Of a stretch of 64,000 nucleotides of DNA, positions 1-11,998 are shown piece after piece. Made by a program: the position numbers and the translations under genes. This DNA comes from Styela clava (taxonomy: Eukaryota > Chordata > Ascidiacea > Stolidobranchia > Styelidae): NCBI RefSeq assembly GCF_964204865.1, contig NC_135262.1, forward strand, positions 682,001 to 746,000. The letters are read 5' to 3'. Below the pieces are notes generated by a model, which was not told where the DNA came from, did no database searches, and was given only the letters and a program-made list of their open reading frames with translations. The first letter of the stretch is position 1; every line of letters begins with the position of its first letter.

Positions 1-830
1 AATTTACAACATGGGACAAGCTAAGGAAGGTGTGTGCAACCTTTAATACATGAGGGCCAGATACAAATAAACTAGAATATCGGTTAGAAACCAAAGACTT
101 ATCGATCGAAAGTTAGGGGATCCCCCAAAACAGTGGTCTTACTCCATAGTGACACCGTGTGTCCCATCACTAATTAATTAATAACTCGCTAATTATAAGA
201 CATAATCCATCCAAAATCAATAGGCTTCTGGTCAGAGAGATGATAAATCCAAATGCAAAATTTGGAGCAGATTCAACCTCGCTTTCGTGAGATATCGCGT
301 GCATCTAACAGACAAACAAACAGACAAATACTTATCAACATACCGATCTTAAGATCGATAAGTAATGAGCGGAAACTGCGAGCCGCACCTTTATTTAACA
401 TAGGTTTTCTAGTAGTAGCAAGCACAAAAAGTTTGGAGAGTCATTTTATGACATGCATTGTTCGCTTCTCACAAGCTACCAGTTAGGGGCATTGTAACAT
501 CAAAGGCTTGGATAATAAACTGGACGGGAGTGGAGTTCTAAACTCAAAAATAAAAGTTGCCAAACTGAGGGGTTGGCTTATATGATCATAACTCTTATCG
601 CACTAAAGAGTTCGACAGTGCTAGCGAGGATAATTTTGAAGGATTTTGAAACACTTCTTACCGTTGTTAATTAAAGTAAAACATAAAAATATTGGTTGTA
701 TTTTTCATAAATCTCAAATTTTCATAAATTCAACGCTTTAAGGCCGTTTCAAGGGGTTGACTTATGTGCGAGGATATACATTACTCACTAAAAATTCCAA
801 CGAAAGAAGAAAAACTAAATGTCGACCAAC
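1..830. other. 3' intron of VAP gene, no exon seen
   Basis: Lies downstream of the last VAP exon found. It holds one copy of the TCGATC-flanked short repeat (74-371) and AT-rich sequence with a short direct repeat around GGGGTTGGCTTAT (570) and GGGGTTGACTTAT (755). No transmembrane-anchor exon is recognisable, so it should lie beyond the left edge. Confidence 0.5.
74..371 (+). repeat. Short dispersed repeat, family R (cgaagacttatcgatc type), copy 1
   Basis: Starts near GAATATCGGTT, contains AGACTTATCGATCGAAAGTT and GCTTTCGTGAGATATCGCGT, and ends near AAGATCGATAAGTAATGAG. The two ends share inverted ACTTATCGATC/GATCGATAAGT. Six further copies occur in this window (1890, 17620, 41773, 53578, 54086, 58809). 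No coding capacity; a MITE-like element of unknown superfamily. Confidence 0.8.
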
Positions 831-3800
831 CTTGAGTTGTTCGTTGACTTGTTTGAGCTTTGCGTTCTCTGATTGCAGTCGTTTGCATTCCTCCATGATC
901 GACTGAAGTTCCGAGCCCGATTCTCCTCCCTGGGGGGTTCCCATGACGTCACTTGTGCTCGTTGGGGTCTGGGGAGTCTAAAAATAAAAAGTAGTATGTG
1001 GGAATTGTTTGGATTTTATGAGTATGTGAAAATTGCTTGTGTGTGAATTTTGAGCATGTGTTTGTGAATTGTTCATGTGTAAATATTTTGGTACTCCCGA
1101 AGTATGTGAACCAAGATAGCGAACACTGGAACGTAGTATGTGTACCAGGTTAGGGTTAGGCCATAATTTCAGGTACTAATACTACGGGAGTCACTTGTCT
1201 AGTCCCCAAACTCGTAATACAACTAAAATAAGAAAAATTGGATAAAATTATGGCCCAACCCTAACCTGGTACACATACTACGTTCCGGTGTCAGCCATCT
1301 TGGTTCACATACTACGGGAGCACCATTTTTTGTGCGTCTAATACAAGTGTATGTGTTATGTAGGTTATGTCTAATTTATTTGTATGTAAATTGTGTGTGT
1401 GTGTGTGTGCAATATCATGTGTTTTCTGAAATGCGCAGATGAAACATATGACATGAATATAGAAAATTATCATTTTCACTTTGAACAAATTAAGAAAATA
1501 CGAACCTCTATAATAATATCCACAAGCTGCATTCGGATAAAATAAAATAATGTTTTGAAAAAATAATAACAAAGGTAATTTTGAATAGGGACGGGTAGCG
1601 GCCCGCAGACCGCGTCCAGCCCACCGAAGTGCATTTAGCCCATTTGTATCCGCTGAAATTGCGAGTTTCTATTAATATAGATTTCCGTTGAAAATATTGA
1701 TGAAATAACGTCATAATCAACCCCGATTGTTACATTATGCTTCTCGTTATTATAAAAAAGCAATCACTTAGTAATCTTAACTCTTTGTTGCAGCAACCTT
1801 TGCAAGTACAGAAACAGCTTTTTGAAAAAGATTCTTAGATTCAATTGGCCCAAAAAACGAAACCAAAATCACCTTAATGAAGTTCTTAACGAGAATATTG
1901 GTTGGAGACCGAAGACTTATCGATCAAAAGTGAGGGGATCCCCTAAAACAGAAACTGCGGTTTCGACTCCTTCGCTCTTACTCCACAGCGACACCACGTG
2001 TCCCATCACTAATTAATTAATAACTCGCTAATTATACGACATAATTCATCCAAATCAATAGGCTTCTGGTCCGAGATATGATGAATGCACATGCAAAATT
2101 TGGAGCAGATTCAACCTCGCTTTCGTGAGATATCGCTTGTATCTAACAGACAAATTCCTATCGACATACTCACCGATCGAGATCGATAAGTAATAAAATA
2201 AAACAGGCAGGCTCACCTCCTCTGGCTGTTCAAAAACACATTTCAATTTCGAGTCCATCAGATCAGCTGGGGATGCTTCTTTCCACTGACAAAAAAATTA
2301 GGATTAGTTTAAATCAGGGGTGCAACAGGCGACCTGCGGGCTAGCAATCGACCCACCAAGCCATTCAGCGTGGCCCTTGTCAACACTCAGATTTTTCATC
2401 ATGAAGCCTAAAATCATAATCAGACAGTTTGTAATATAACCTTATCAAGTAATGAAACCAGAAAGAGTCTTTTGGTGAAAGAAAATCAGTTTAGCGCCTA
2501 GCGCTGTGGCCCCCTTCCAACTACTCTACACTTGGGGGGAATGGATCCGGTTGAAAACCTGTCTGCTTGTCCAGAGTATGAAAAGGTCTCAAAAAATAAT
2601 AATAGCTAAATCTCACCAAAGCCTCCAATAACCCCCCCATACCCACTGCTTCTAACAGAAAACTGCTATGACCACTTCAAATAACGGGAGCCAGAACTCT
2701 GAGAGTAAAGTGCTGCAAAAAATAAGAGTTAATTCTCACCAAAGCCTCCATATCATCAACAGCATCAGGTGCGAACATTGTTTGTACCATGAACTTGTGT
2801 TTGAGTAGTTCATTTGGATCAGAGTCAAACGGTTGAAGCATCACTGAAAGGTAAAGGAACATGAGAAATGAAAAATGTTCAAGCTACCAAAAATTTCTAT
2901 AAATGATACAAAAAAGTTTTGTTTTTTCACATTTTGAAAAGAGGCCTCCCGACTCTCTCCCACCAAGCCATTCATTCAGTGTGGCTCACGTCGCCACTCA
3001 AAATTCACTCAATTTTCCTGTTCAGACATAAAATCCTAATCTGAGAGTTTATGTATAAAAAGGTGCTCGCACATGGGTTAATATACATGTTTTTGCTCTT
3101 GTCAATGCAATAAATGTTTTTTGCTGTTTCACTGTTTATTTTGAAGATTATGGCCCAGAACAAAAGTCGAAAAAACCACAAAAATTTCCATTTTGAATAC
3201 ATTCTGAAATAATTTTTTCGAATATGGAGTATTCAATGTATTTGAAAAAGGACCATGTAAAACAAATAAATTTGAAGAAAGTTTGAGAAAACCATTGTGA
3301 TTAAAATCCTCTTTTCACATTGTCAGAATTGAAACTATGTTTTTTGTCTAATTAAATGTATTTGAAATGATAAATTATTTCAGATTTGGCCATCAATTCT
3401 GCTACTTTGAATACAGCATATTATACAAGCATATTTAATCAAAGAATTATCAATCAATACAGATCAATACCCGCAATCAATCGCCACCTGAAGTGACAAT
3501 TTGTCTCAATATATTAATTACTTTGTCGCCTCTATTAATTAAACAAGAGGATATTCAAGGATATAGACGTGTAGGTCACGCACTTGTAAAATAGAGTTTG
3601 CCAAAAAGGTCAGAAGACTATATGTTATAAAAAGTGTTCCCATATCCTAGATAAGTATTCTCAGATGTCATAAAAAGTGTTCTCATAAATTAAATTAAAA
3701 CAACTAAGGATTGGGTGGAGAATAAAAATAATAAATAACCTTCGTGTGGTTTTAACCATCGTTGTGTACTTTAAATTTGAAAAGCCAGTATGTCATAAAA

Positions 3801-6800
3801 AGTGTTCCCATAAATTAAAATAGCACAGCTAAGGATTTGGTGAAAAACGAAGCAAAAATAACAGCCATCTAATGGCTTCAACCATCTTTGAGTTCTGGAG
3901 ATTTAAAAATCGGAAATTTGGGAAGAGGGTAACAGAAAAAGCAACATATAAATTTAGTGATTACTTCTGCTGCAATGAAAAAAAATTCTCTAACAATTGA
4001 ACTTCTGTTCGAGTGCCCAAAAGTTCTAAAGTAATCTAAGAAACTTTGCACAGAATTAATGTTCTCTTTAGAATATGTTTCAAATACCCTGTTCCGAATA
4101 TGTTCACGCCCCCCGATCAAAAATTGTCCTGGGTTATGTTTTGGGGTCAGCATTCTTTATTCAAAAAAATATACTTCCGAAATTTATCATTAAATATTCA
4201 TGTGTTAGAAGTACTATATGAATATACCGTACTCAATTTTCATTACAATAAAATATTCTTGAAATGTATCGAAAAACAGCATTCGCCTTGGTATTAGTAG
4301 CTCTAGCAAAATCACAGGTTTTTGTCTAATTCTTGATTCATTGAACAACTGAATTGTGATGACACACTACGTTTGCCGTGTCATAAAAACATATATTGTG
4401 TCATCATAAATGAGTCAAACATGTGATTAAAGATTTGATGACATTTGCTTTACCGGGTGATAAAACAGCATTAAGCACTGTTTGAATAAACCCAACAATC
4501 ATAAATGTGCCAAAATATTGGAATAAATCAAAATTAGTTATATCGCCAGAGTGAAACAAAAAAAACTCATTGTTCTGGGAAAGTCCGCCGCAAAAAATCT
4601 CTCTGCATGAATAATCGCCGCTAAAGCATTTTGCTGTAAAACAAGTATTTGTAAAAATAGCTAGGTTTATGAGGTACCTTTTTATTTAAAAAAGATTCGT
4701 TATTCAAGAGCATACCTTAACCCCATAAACCTAACTGCTTCTAACACAAATACTTGTTTTACAGCAAAATGCTTTTTTCCTATGCGGCTAAAATATCTGT
4801 GCTGAGATTTCCTACAACGAATTTTCGAACTCATGTCACATCTTTTAGAAAGGATGAATAAATCTTCTGCCATTATAGACCAGCGTGGTATGGATTTTAA
4901 AGCTGTATTTATTTTAATCACGGTAGCCTTAGGTCCATTAGTAGGTTCGGCTGTTAGAACAGGACAAACCAAAAATACTGGCATTCACTTGACTCAACTA
5001 TCAGTTGAGGTTACGCAAGAATAACTACCTTTCCTAGCTCTATGCCTTTGTGGAAGTGGACCTGTATGTGTGTAACGCAAGGATGCTGTGGCAAGAATAA
5101 AGATGACTATACTATTTGATTCAAGAGTCTTGCTGTTTACTAACACAAATGTATTTCTGTAACGTTTCGTCTTACCGAGGCCAGACTTTCCTTAGACAAA
5201 CATTTTTCAACTATGATAAGAAATGCGATGGCATGTACATGAATAGTGATTAGCAATAATTGGGTTTGTTTTCAATAGAGAGAAATTAAATCGTGTTTCT
5301 TATCATAGTTGAAAAATGCTTGTCTGAAGAATTCTGACCCCGGTAAGATGAAAGGTTACAGAAATACATCTGTGTTAGTATGCAGCAACTCTTGAATCAC
5401 CTGACTATCCCCTAACACACTGTTTGAGAATCACCATCTATGAGTCTTCACTACTTTCCTACATTTTCAATTCAAACTCATTGCACAATCTATTCTCAAT
5501 CAAGTCAAGCAAGACCAGATTAAAAGTATATTGCAGGGTGGTCCAAGGTTGTCGGCTCCGCGGGCCACCAAATTATTTTTGCATTGTTCGTGGGCCACAA
5601 TAGTGCCAGGAATAGGTAAACAGTGCGATACAAAATGAACGCTTTTATTGTGCAAACACATAGTTATCAGACATAGCCATTCCAGGCTAATAGAATCCGC
5701 ATTCGATTTTTTTCTATGATGCCTATGTTGTTAGCATATATTCCTGACCAAAAAGATAGAAAGCCAGATAATAATTTAGACAGCCAAGCACATCATTCAA
5801 CTGCGCTAGTTTCCTCAGCTAGCTATAACACTAGTCAATTTAGTGACACTAGTGATGTAACAATATGTCAAAAGATTGATTAATTTTATCACGAAACAAC
5901 ACGAAATGCGATTTTCCTATGGGCGTAGAATTCTGGGTCGGAACCCCCTTTCAAAATGTATGAAAGAGCATTTTCCTGCATCATACAAAGCATTCTTCCA
6001 AAGCTTGAAACTCTTTTTAGATCTTCAGACTTGAACTCTTTGACCTCCACCGGGACTCGCCAGCCATTACTGTCTAACTTGGCAAATATTAATCTCAGAC
6101 CCCCCTCCATCTTTGAAAATTCCTGGCCTGATTGGGTATTCTGTTTTTTGAAATGTTCAGAATCTATTGCAAATATCCGAGTAGGGTTTACATTCTTTCT
6201 GTCTTTGATTGTAAAATCCCCAAGTATTGCGTAATATACAGTTCTCGGGTGCAAAAAACCCTTTCAGAATATATTTGACATCCCATAATCAAAAAAATTA
6301 TCAAAAAAACGATAAATTATGCATTTTTGTCATTATCATCCCCGGACTATATTTTTCAAACTATTAAATATTAGCTACCCTTGCTATTATTGACAATACA
6401 AACCTGATATATTGACAGTCGCTTGACTCTCCACGAACCCGCTGTTTGGTCGGACACAATATCGTCTTGGTGCGGTCGTTTTTACTTTGAAGCAAACTCG
6501 CTTCTCTGAAGGATTCGTTAGTTGTAATGTAGATGTCACAACATCTTTGAATGGCCCTGGATAGAAAGAGTGTTTGGTTATTTTTTTTCTATATTAATCT
6601 CTGAAAGCCGACAGGGCAGCTTAATCATACGGCACTTTGCAGTCTCTCATCCCCTCACCACTCCATGTCGGGTATGGGATTAGTTAGTTATTTGTTTCAG
6701 ATGCATGGACTTGATGGTGGAGGAAGCTGTAACTGACCAGCGGTTACTTGAACCGCAACTCAATGGCTAGAAGTCCAGCAATTCTCTTGCAAATAATTAT

Positions 6801-7148
6801 CCCCAAAGAATTCAAATCTGCAATCTAGCAGAAGGTAATCAGCAATACGATGGCAAGCCGTAAGACAATAATGCCACAAGAAGCTTATCTTTACTGATAA
6901 TCAAGGATCTATTTTTTTACAAGGAAAAAGAAGATCCATTATTGATTAAATAGTCCTGACAAAAACTAAAAAACAATCTTTTATAGGTTTATGATATTCC
7001 TTCTAATGTCAGAATTTATGACATATCACAACAGCATTAACGTCATCTTAACGGGTGGAGAATATTCTGCCTAGTAATGCTCACCTTTGAATTTTATTTC
7101 TTGAGGAGGGTCGATCTTCAAAACTTGTGGTTGCTTTGAACGAGACAT
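831..7148 (-). CDS. VAPA/B: VAP family ER contact-site protein (VAPA/VAPB orthologue), 3' part off window
   Basis: Tail-anchored ER protein that tethers FFAT-motif proteins at membrane contact sites (family knowledge). Five exons were built by hand with GT-AG joints in frame: 7085-7148, 6404-6556, 2740-2843, 2217-2285 and 831-977, giving 179 codons. The start is the ATG at 7146-7148 (context ACAAAATGTC). Residues about 7-125 form the MSP domain, with LDPP-like [11 protein letters not shown] at the start, the VAP signature [14 protein letters not shown] around residues 48-61, and KHKFMVQT where K89 and M91 match the FFAT-contacting Lys/Met. Exon 5 begins a coiled coil with [21 protein letters not shown]. 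The last coiled-coil part and the C-terminal transmembrane anchor are not in the window; 1-830 shows no such exon, so the gene runs off the left edge. The exon 5 donor is GTTGGT, weaker than the others. Introns hold repeats, one starting only 22 bases past the exon 4 donor. Confidence 0.9.
1090..1324. mobile_element. Foldback hAT-type MITE, family F, copy 1
   Basis: Near-palindrome: the left end GGTACTCCCGAAGTATGTG mirrors the right end CACATACTACGGGAGCACC, and inner segments (ACCAGGTTAGGGTTAGGCC against its complement) also pair. Other copies in the window have 8-bp target duplications, which places the family with hAT-like elements. Confidence 0.75.
1890..2194 (+). repeat. Family R repeat, copy 2, beside VAP exon 4
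   Basis: Matches copy 1 (GACCGAAGACTTATCGATCA at the left, GATCGATAAGTAAT at the right). It ends 22 bases short of exon 4 of the VAP gene on the donor side, so it forms the very start of intron 4. Confidence 0.8.
2315..2440. mobile_element. hAT-type element left-end fragment
   Basis: Begins CAGGGGTGCAACAGGCGACC, resembling the CAGGGGTGTGCAAC terminus seen at 46015 and 23160. The right end was not found, so the extent is approximate. Confidence 0.35.
3590..3830. repeat. Short direct repeats, GTCATAAAAAGTGTTC
   Basis: The phrase ATAAAAAGTGTTCCCAT or ATAAAAAGTGTTCTCAT occurs three times (about 3627, 3669, 3793) with similar flanking text, inside VAP intron 2. No coding potential. Confidence 0.5.
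4622..4778. repeat. Inverted repeat, about 55-bp arms
   Basis: AAGCATTTTGCTGTAAAACA (about 4624) is mirrored by TGTTTTACAGCAAAATGCTT (about 4755), and TAGGTTTATGAGGTACC pairs with GTACC-like text and CCCATAAACCTA between them. Probably a small foldback element in VAP intron 2. Confidence 0.6.
5090..5412. mobile_element. Foldback element with about 120-bp arms, family K
   Basis: The left arm, with TTGATTCAAGAGTCTTGCTG and AACGTTTCGTCTTACCG, is mirrored by the right arm, with CGGTAAGATGAAAGGTTAC and CAACTCTTGAATCA; the centre is about 60 bp. Related text occurs at 37980-38412 and 56770-56935, so this is a dispersed family. Confidence 0.7.
6600..6870 (-). mobile_element. Degenerate tRNA-derived SINE
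   Basis: Contains the SINE body words CATGTCGGGTATGGGATTAG, GCATGGACTTGATGGTGGAG and GTCCAGCAATTCTCTTGC in reverse orientation. Pol III boxes are decayed. It lies in VAP intron 1, just before exon 2. Confidence 0.7.
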
Positions 7149-7904
7149 TTTGTTGGTTTTATTTATAAATGACTAGAACGTTATATATATAGAAGGCTCT
7201 GGAATGGAAAAGTATTCAAAATAAGAGGGCGATGCTCAAATATATATACATTAAAAAAATGACAGCAAAATACCAGTCAGATGTTAGGAGTATCGAATGT
7301 CATATTAAGATGTGTCAATGAAATTCTGAAATATGTAAAAAATAATATAGCGTTCCAGCGACATTTTCCATCTTCGGAAATTTAAAGCAATTGCACTATC
7401 ATTTGCGGGAGAAATAAATTTTTCCACAGTAACAAGAAAATTGTTGCAAGGTAATTTAAAATAGTTCGTTTTAAGTATAACATCGGTAGAAAGAAATATA
7501 AAGAAAGATTGGATGATTTATCAAAAACGTGAAACTTTAGAAAAAAACAGTACAAAAATAACTGAACACGAAGAATACTTATAAAAAGTCTTCAAACCGA
7601 ATGATTTCAGTACTAAGAGACGGAAAATGTCGCTGCAAGGCTACATCATTACACATGTTTGTGACATCGCATCCGACCGAATACGGCGACTGAACCTTTT
7701 CCGTGGATGGTCAATTTCCTGAAAAGCTCAGAAATAAATCCATTGAAAAATCTAGGTTTACTATATGACTTTCTATTTTAGGCGTTTTCTCGATGCTTAG
7801 CATAATGCGACACATCACTGAGCCAAATATTTGGTGCAGAGAATAGTGATTTTTCCATAACATACAATATAGTTAGAAACCAGAGTTACGAAAAACACCT
7901 TTCT

Positions 7905-8045
7905 GTGGCGAGGAGTCCAGCAATCCTCTCACACATAACTATCCCTGCTTTGGATTCAAATCTGCAAACTTACGCAGGGTAATCAGACGCGTGGGGGTGA
8001 GCGTATTCTCAAAGCTCAGCTCAATGCACCTCCCCACCACGCCAA
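7905..8045 (-). mobile_element. SINE fragment (tRNA-related half)
   Basis: GAGGAGTCCAGCAATCCTCTC, then a B-box relic GGATTCAAATC and an A-box-side relic, in reverse orientation. It matches the head of the copies at 9861 and 23533. Confidence 0.65.
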
Positions 8046-8424
8046 ATTTATGTATGGTGCAAGTCTCATCTATACTTTTCCCAACCAGGGTACATATTCT
8101 TTCCATTAATCGCTTTGTTAGGACGCAAAGGATGGCTCTTTTCTCTTTCAAGAAATTTTTTTATTATAAAATAGTGTGACTAGAACGCCTCCATTAAATT
8201 TCTAGAAGCTTTAGCAAATAGGAACTCATTGTTTGTCTCAATTTTGCTCCATTTCCAAATCAAAATCATTGAATATTCCATATTCTGATATTCAACATTA
8301 AATATTACTGTATTATTTCAGAACGAATTTGAAATAAGTTTAATACTGTACAGTAAGTCTTCTTGGCAAAATCTTATATTCTGTACATTTTAAACCCTTA
8401 TCTACGGTTTTGTTTGCTCTCCTA

Positions 8425-8515
8425 ATTTCATAATCATATTTATTTGTTTTTATCAACCATTTTATTGCTTGTTTTGCTGATTATAAAGTCAAAATAAACT
8501 TACACTTATATCGGT
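8425..8515 (+). repeat. Repeat tail, possible LINE 3' end
   Basis: TATTTATTTGTTTTTATCAA followed by AGTCAAAATAAACTTACACTTAT. The same text recurs at 59510-59583. An AATAAA-like word near the end of a short conserved stretch is what a LINE 3' tail would show, but no coding part is attached. Confidence 0.4.
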
Positions 8516-9732
8516 AAGGTAACTTAATTATTCCGGTTTCAGATTCAGATATATTATTTCTATCATGCTAGAATCAATACAAAAATTAAAGCACGAAAAA
8601 CTGTCAAAGTGTATAATGCCAGTCATAAAAAATGTAATTATTGAATTATACACATACAGACATAAGAAATTCATACAAGTGAGAGATTCATGGCAATCGA
8701 TAAAGGGTGGAGAAAGACTGTGACAGTCATCGGGTCAGCGACACCTGTTGGATGAAGTTTTAGAGAGACTGACGAAAAAAGTATACAAATTTTATCACTT
8801 AAAATTAACAGAAAAACAAAATCATGGTTTGAAAATTTTCGAATAGTTAGCTAACAACTACTGAACTAACTTAACAATTTAATGTTAACAATTTCTACTA
8901 AGATTTCGCTCATAAAATCTGAAAGTGCCGTAATACAGACATTGACTTTTGATATTACTGAATGTAGTAATATTGTCAATTCAATTTAGTGTCGATTTAA
9001 GGGTCTGGAGCCTAGATGCAGTAGATGACTTCAATCGGTCTTGCACACCGACCCGCACAAAGCAATAATCAATCACTTTGTTTTGTGGCAATAAATCTCT
9101 CTCTATCTGTCACAGATTTACGGTAGAAATTCTGCAGTTACAGAGGTTGTGGTACCGGTACCGTCTCGGTGCCGACAGTGTCTGTTCAGTCATATTGTCA
9201 CTGGTACACGTTCGCAGATTTCAATTCGAAAGTATATATAACCACTAAAAACAAACAGTCCTCAAAAACAATTTATTCCCCTCAAAAACATGCAATTAAA
9301 AACTCAAATTACCAAAATCGCTAAATAAAGTCGTGAAATGACAAACGACACCGAGCGCCAGCTGCAGAAACGAAGTGTCATCAAAGACTAAGAAAGTTAT
9401 CACTACAGCGATCTGAACTTTAACCCGAGGTGAATATTCTTAAAAACCCCATGATCTACAATTTTTACCAGAAAGAGATTTTATTTCATCAAAAAACGTC
9501 AACACTGACGTAAATTTAAAACAATGTTAAAAAATAGTATAACAAAGTGAAAGATTTTCCTGGCCAGTGTATAAAAAGATTGAATAGTAGGTGCAAGGAG
9601 TCGAACCCTGATTTAAAAATTTGATCAGAGTGACTTATTGCCTCAATCTACTTTTACTGTTTTTTTTTCCAAATAATTTGATCGTTTTTCACGTTGCATC
9701 TTATCCTATTTATTGCGAACATCATATAGATC

Positions 9733-9800
9733 AGACATGGACAAACTACGGCCCGCGGGCCCAATGAGTCATTCAATCCGGCCCGCCTGACGGTGTGACA
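9733..9800. mobile_element. hAT-like terminus fragment
   Basis: CAGACATGGACAAACTACGG followed by CCCGCGGGCC, the style of non-autonomous hAT ends in many animals. Only a short piece remains, directly before a SINE. Confidence 0.35.
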
Positions 9801-9860
9801 ACCAAACTAAGTCTAAATTTTGCTGTTTTAGCAAAAAAACAGCTCAAGGAATTTGTTGGG

Positions 9861-10192
9861 ATAGGATCTACATATTTATCCCGGGGGAGAGGAAAGCCGA
9901 TAAGACGGCTTTTCCATGTGGCGAATCACGACCTCTCGTCCGGTTACCATTCCAAATCGGGTATGGGATTAGTTGTATTGTTTGTTTTCGGAGGCATGGA
10001 CTTGGTGGTGGAGGAAGCCGTAACCGACCAGCCGTTACGTGAACCACCCAACGACGGCGAGGAGTCCAGCAATCCTCTCGCACATAACCATACCTGCATG
10101 GGATTCGAACCTGGGAACCCATGCAGAGTAATTAGAGGTGCGGTGGCGAGCGTATTCCTAACGCTTAGCCCGTTGAGCCACACCGATGCGCC
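9861..10192 (-). mobile_element. tRNA-derived SINE, nearly full length
   Basis: Reverse orientation. The pol III B box GGTTCGAATCC is at 10101-10111 (as its complement) and the A-box region TGGCTCAACGGG at about 10168-10180. The body and the tail with ATCCTAT-like text match copies at 23533 and 60445. The open frames through it come from the high-GC body and are not genes. Confidence 0.88.
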
Positions 10193-10261
10193 CTGATTGC
10201 GATAAAATTTAGTTTTGGCACGAAGCGAGTCGTTTTATACTTTTGCTTTTGTGACATTGTA

Positions 10262-10330
10262 AATAGGATAGGATTAACATATTTATCCCGGGGAAGAAGA
10301 AAGCCGATAAGACGACTTAATCATAACGAC
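10262..10330 (-). mobile_element. SINE tail fragment
   Basis: ATAGGATTAACATATTTATCCC and AAAGCCGATAAGACG, the 3' tail of the SINE family, truncated. Confidence 0.65.
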
Positions 10331-10635
10331 TGACATATGGGTTCCCACATCTACTTCGGATCGATGAACAAATTTTAGTCATTTGATGTTCGTCCGATAA
10401 CCGCAGTACACCTTGTGATCAAACCATCTTATGCCCCTTCATCTTTCCAAGAATAAATAAAAATTCACTTCATACAGAAAGAATATATAATTAAAGATTC
10501 GTGAATATATTTACAAACATCAATTATAAAGCAGCAATTACAGTGAGATATATTACAGTAAACACTAGGGTTCGCCAACCTTACAAAATTTTAGTTTATT
10601 AATACCACAGTCGGAACTGTATTATGAGATTTAGG

Positions 10636-10800
10636 ATAAGATAAGGATATAGGATTAACTTATGTATCCAGGGGGAGAGGAAAGCCGATAGGACGGCTTA
10701 ATCATATGGTGAACCACGGCCTCTCGCCCGGTTATCAGTCAATGTCAGGTATGGAATTAGTTAGCCAGGTATTTGTTTTCAAGGTGTACGGACTGATATT
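10636..10800 (-). mobile_element. SINE tail fragment
   Basis: GGATTAACTTATGTATCC, GAAAGCCGATAGGACGGC and CACGGCCTCTCGCCCGGTTA, the SINE 3' half only. Confidence 0.65.
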
Positions 10801-11998
10801 TGATGGATAGTGGGCATTGCTCCTATTACAAAACAATCACAGACGATTACGCGGCCAGTAACAAATAAAGTAAAAAGTATAAATTGTGCATAAATTACTA
10901 AATCTACATCTCATTAAATATTTTGATTACACATTTTGGTGAGTTTACTAAGACACACTGGTGGTTATATCGAATACAAAAAAAATTAAATTTTCAAAAA
11001 AAATCTAAACGTTTGGGACTTTCATATGCAACTGAGCAGCTGCCTGAAAAAGTATACTGGTAATAAATATGTGTAAAAACACTGGTATGCGTTGAGGCGA
11101 GCCTTAAGATTTCTTTTATGTAGATACTAGAGATGCCCATCCAGGGGCGTAGGAATTTTCAAAGGGGGTGGTTCTGAAATTTTGAATAGCCAAGCCAATA
11201 TGATACAGATTTTTTTTTACATTTTAGAAGGGAAGATATCGACACTCAACCCCCTGGCTACGCCGCTGGTCCATCACAAAATGTTTGATATGTTACGATT
11301 TAGCCTTGTCAAATATTCCAAGTTGTTTTATGAAGCATCAAATCATGGTATGCACAAAATTTTAACCAAGAATATGTAATTGGCATAAACCATCTGAACT
11401 GAATAACCCAGAATATTTACTCCATAAATCGTTCAACAGAAAATTCATTGAGTTATCACAACTTAGGCAAAAATAATGTAACCGAAAAAAATAATAAAAA
11501 ACATAAGAATAATTGCGTTCCTAGAGATGTCCGTTTTTAACCACTAAAAATTTCAAAGCAATTGGTTCTGTAGTTAAAAAAATATTTTGGAGAACTTGGG
11601 TAGGTAGATCAGGTTTAGATACAGGTAGTCAAGCGGAATATGTAAAAGTGACAAACGCAATGCTCTTTTCCCAACTACTGAGTATTCTGCAATTAATCCA
11701 GTAGTTAAAGATAAAAACATTTTTGTCCCATTATTTAACAATTAACGATTAATACTCTGTGTCCAATAACTTTACAGAAATGTAGGATTTATAGCTTCTA
11801 GTAACAGCACTAAGGGAACACTGTCAACTTTGATCATTGAAATTTGAAATTGGTAGGTCGAATAGTTTAGGGAAAAAAAGTGATTCTTTGTTCCAACATT
11901 CAGCAAAAAACAATTTTTTTAAGTTTATTTCATGTCCAAAAAATGAAATTATCGAATCATTTTCTCCAAAAATGGGGAAAAAACCAACAACTGGTCCA

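Larger units (their letters stand above)
7149..11998. other. Intergenic region between VAP and CEP72
   Basis: Holds the presumed VAP promoter and 5'UTR (not resolvable) and the CEP72 3'UTR. Contents seen: SINE pieces (7905-8045, 9861-10192, 10262-10330, 10636-10800), a short LINE-like 3' tail (8425-8515), GTACCGGTACC-rich text near 9150, and a hAT-like terminus at 9733. Otherwise AT-rich with no gene. Confidence 0.6.

Noticed and set aside
4700..5024. 94-aa and 63-aa opposed ORFs
   Set aside because: They extend from the arm of a small inverted repeat and have no family resemblance or splice context.
5889..6254. 121-aa ORF in VAP intron 2
   Set aside because: No recognised domain; partial similarity to text near 15730-15900 suggests a non-coding repeat.
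9795..10196. 133-aa ORF and antisense ORFs
   Set aside because: They lie over a tRNA-derived SINE; the same ORFs recur at 23499-23903 and 60303-60835 wherever the SINE occurs.
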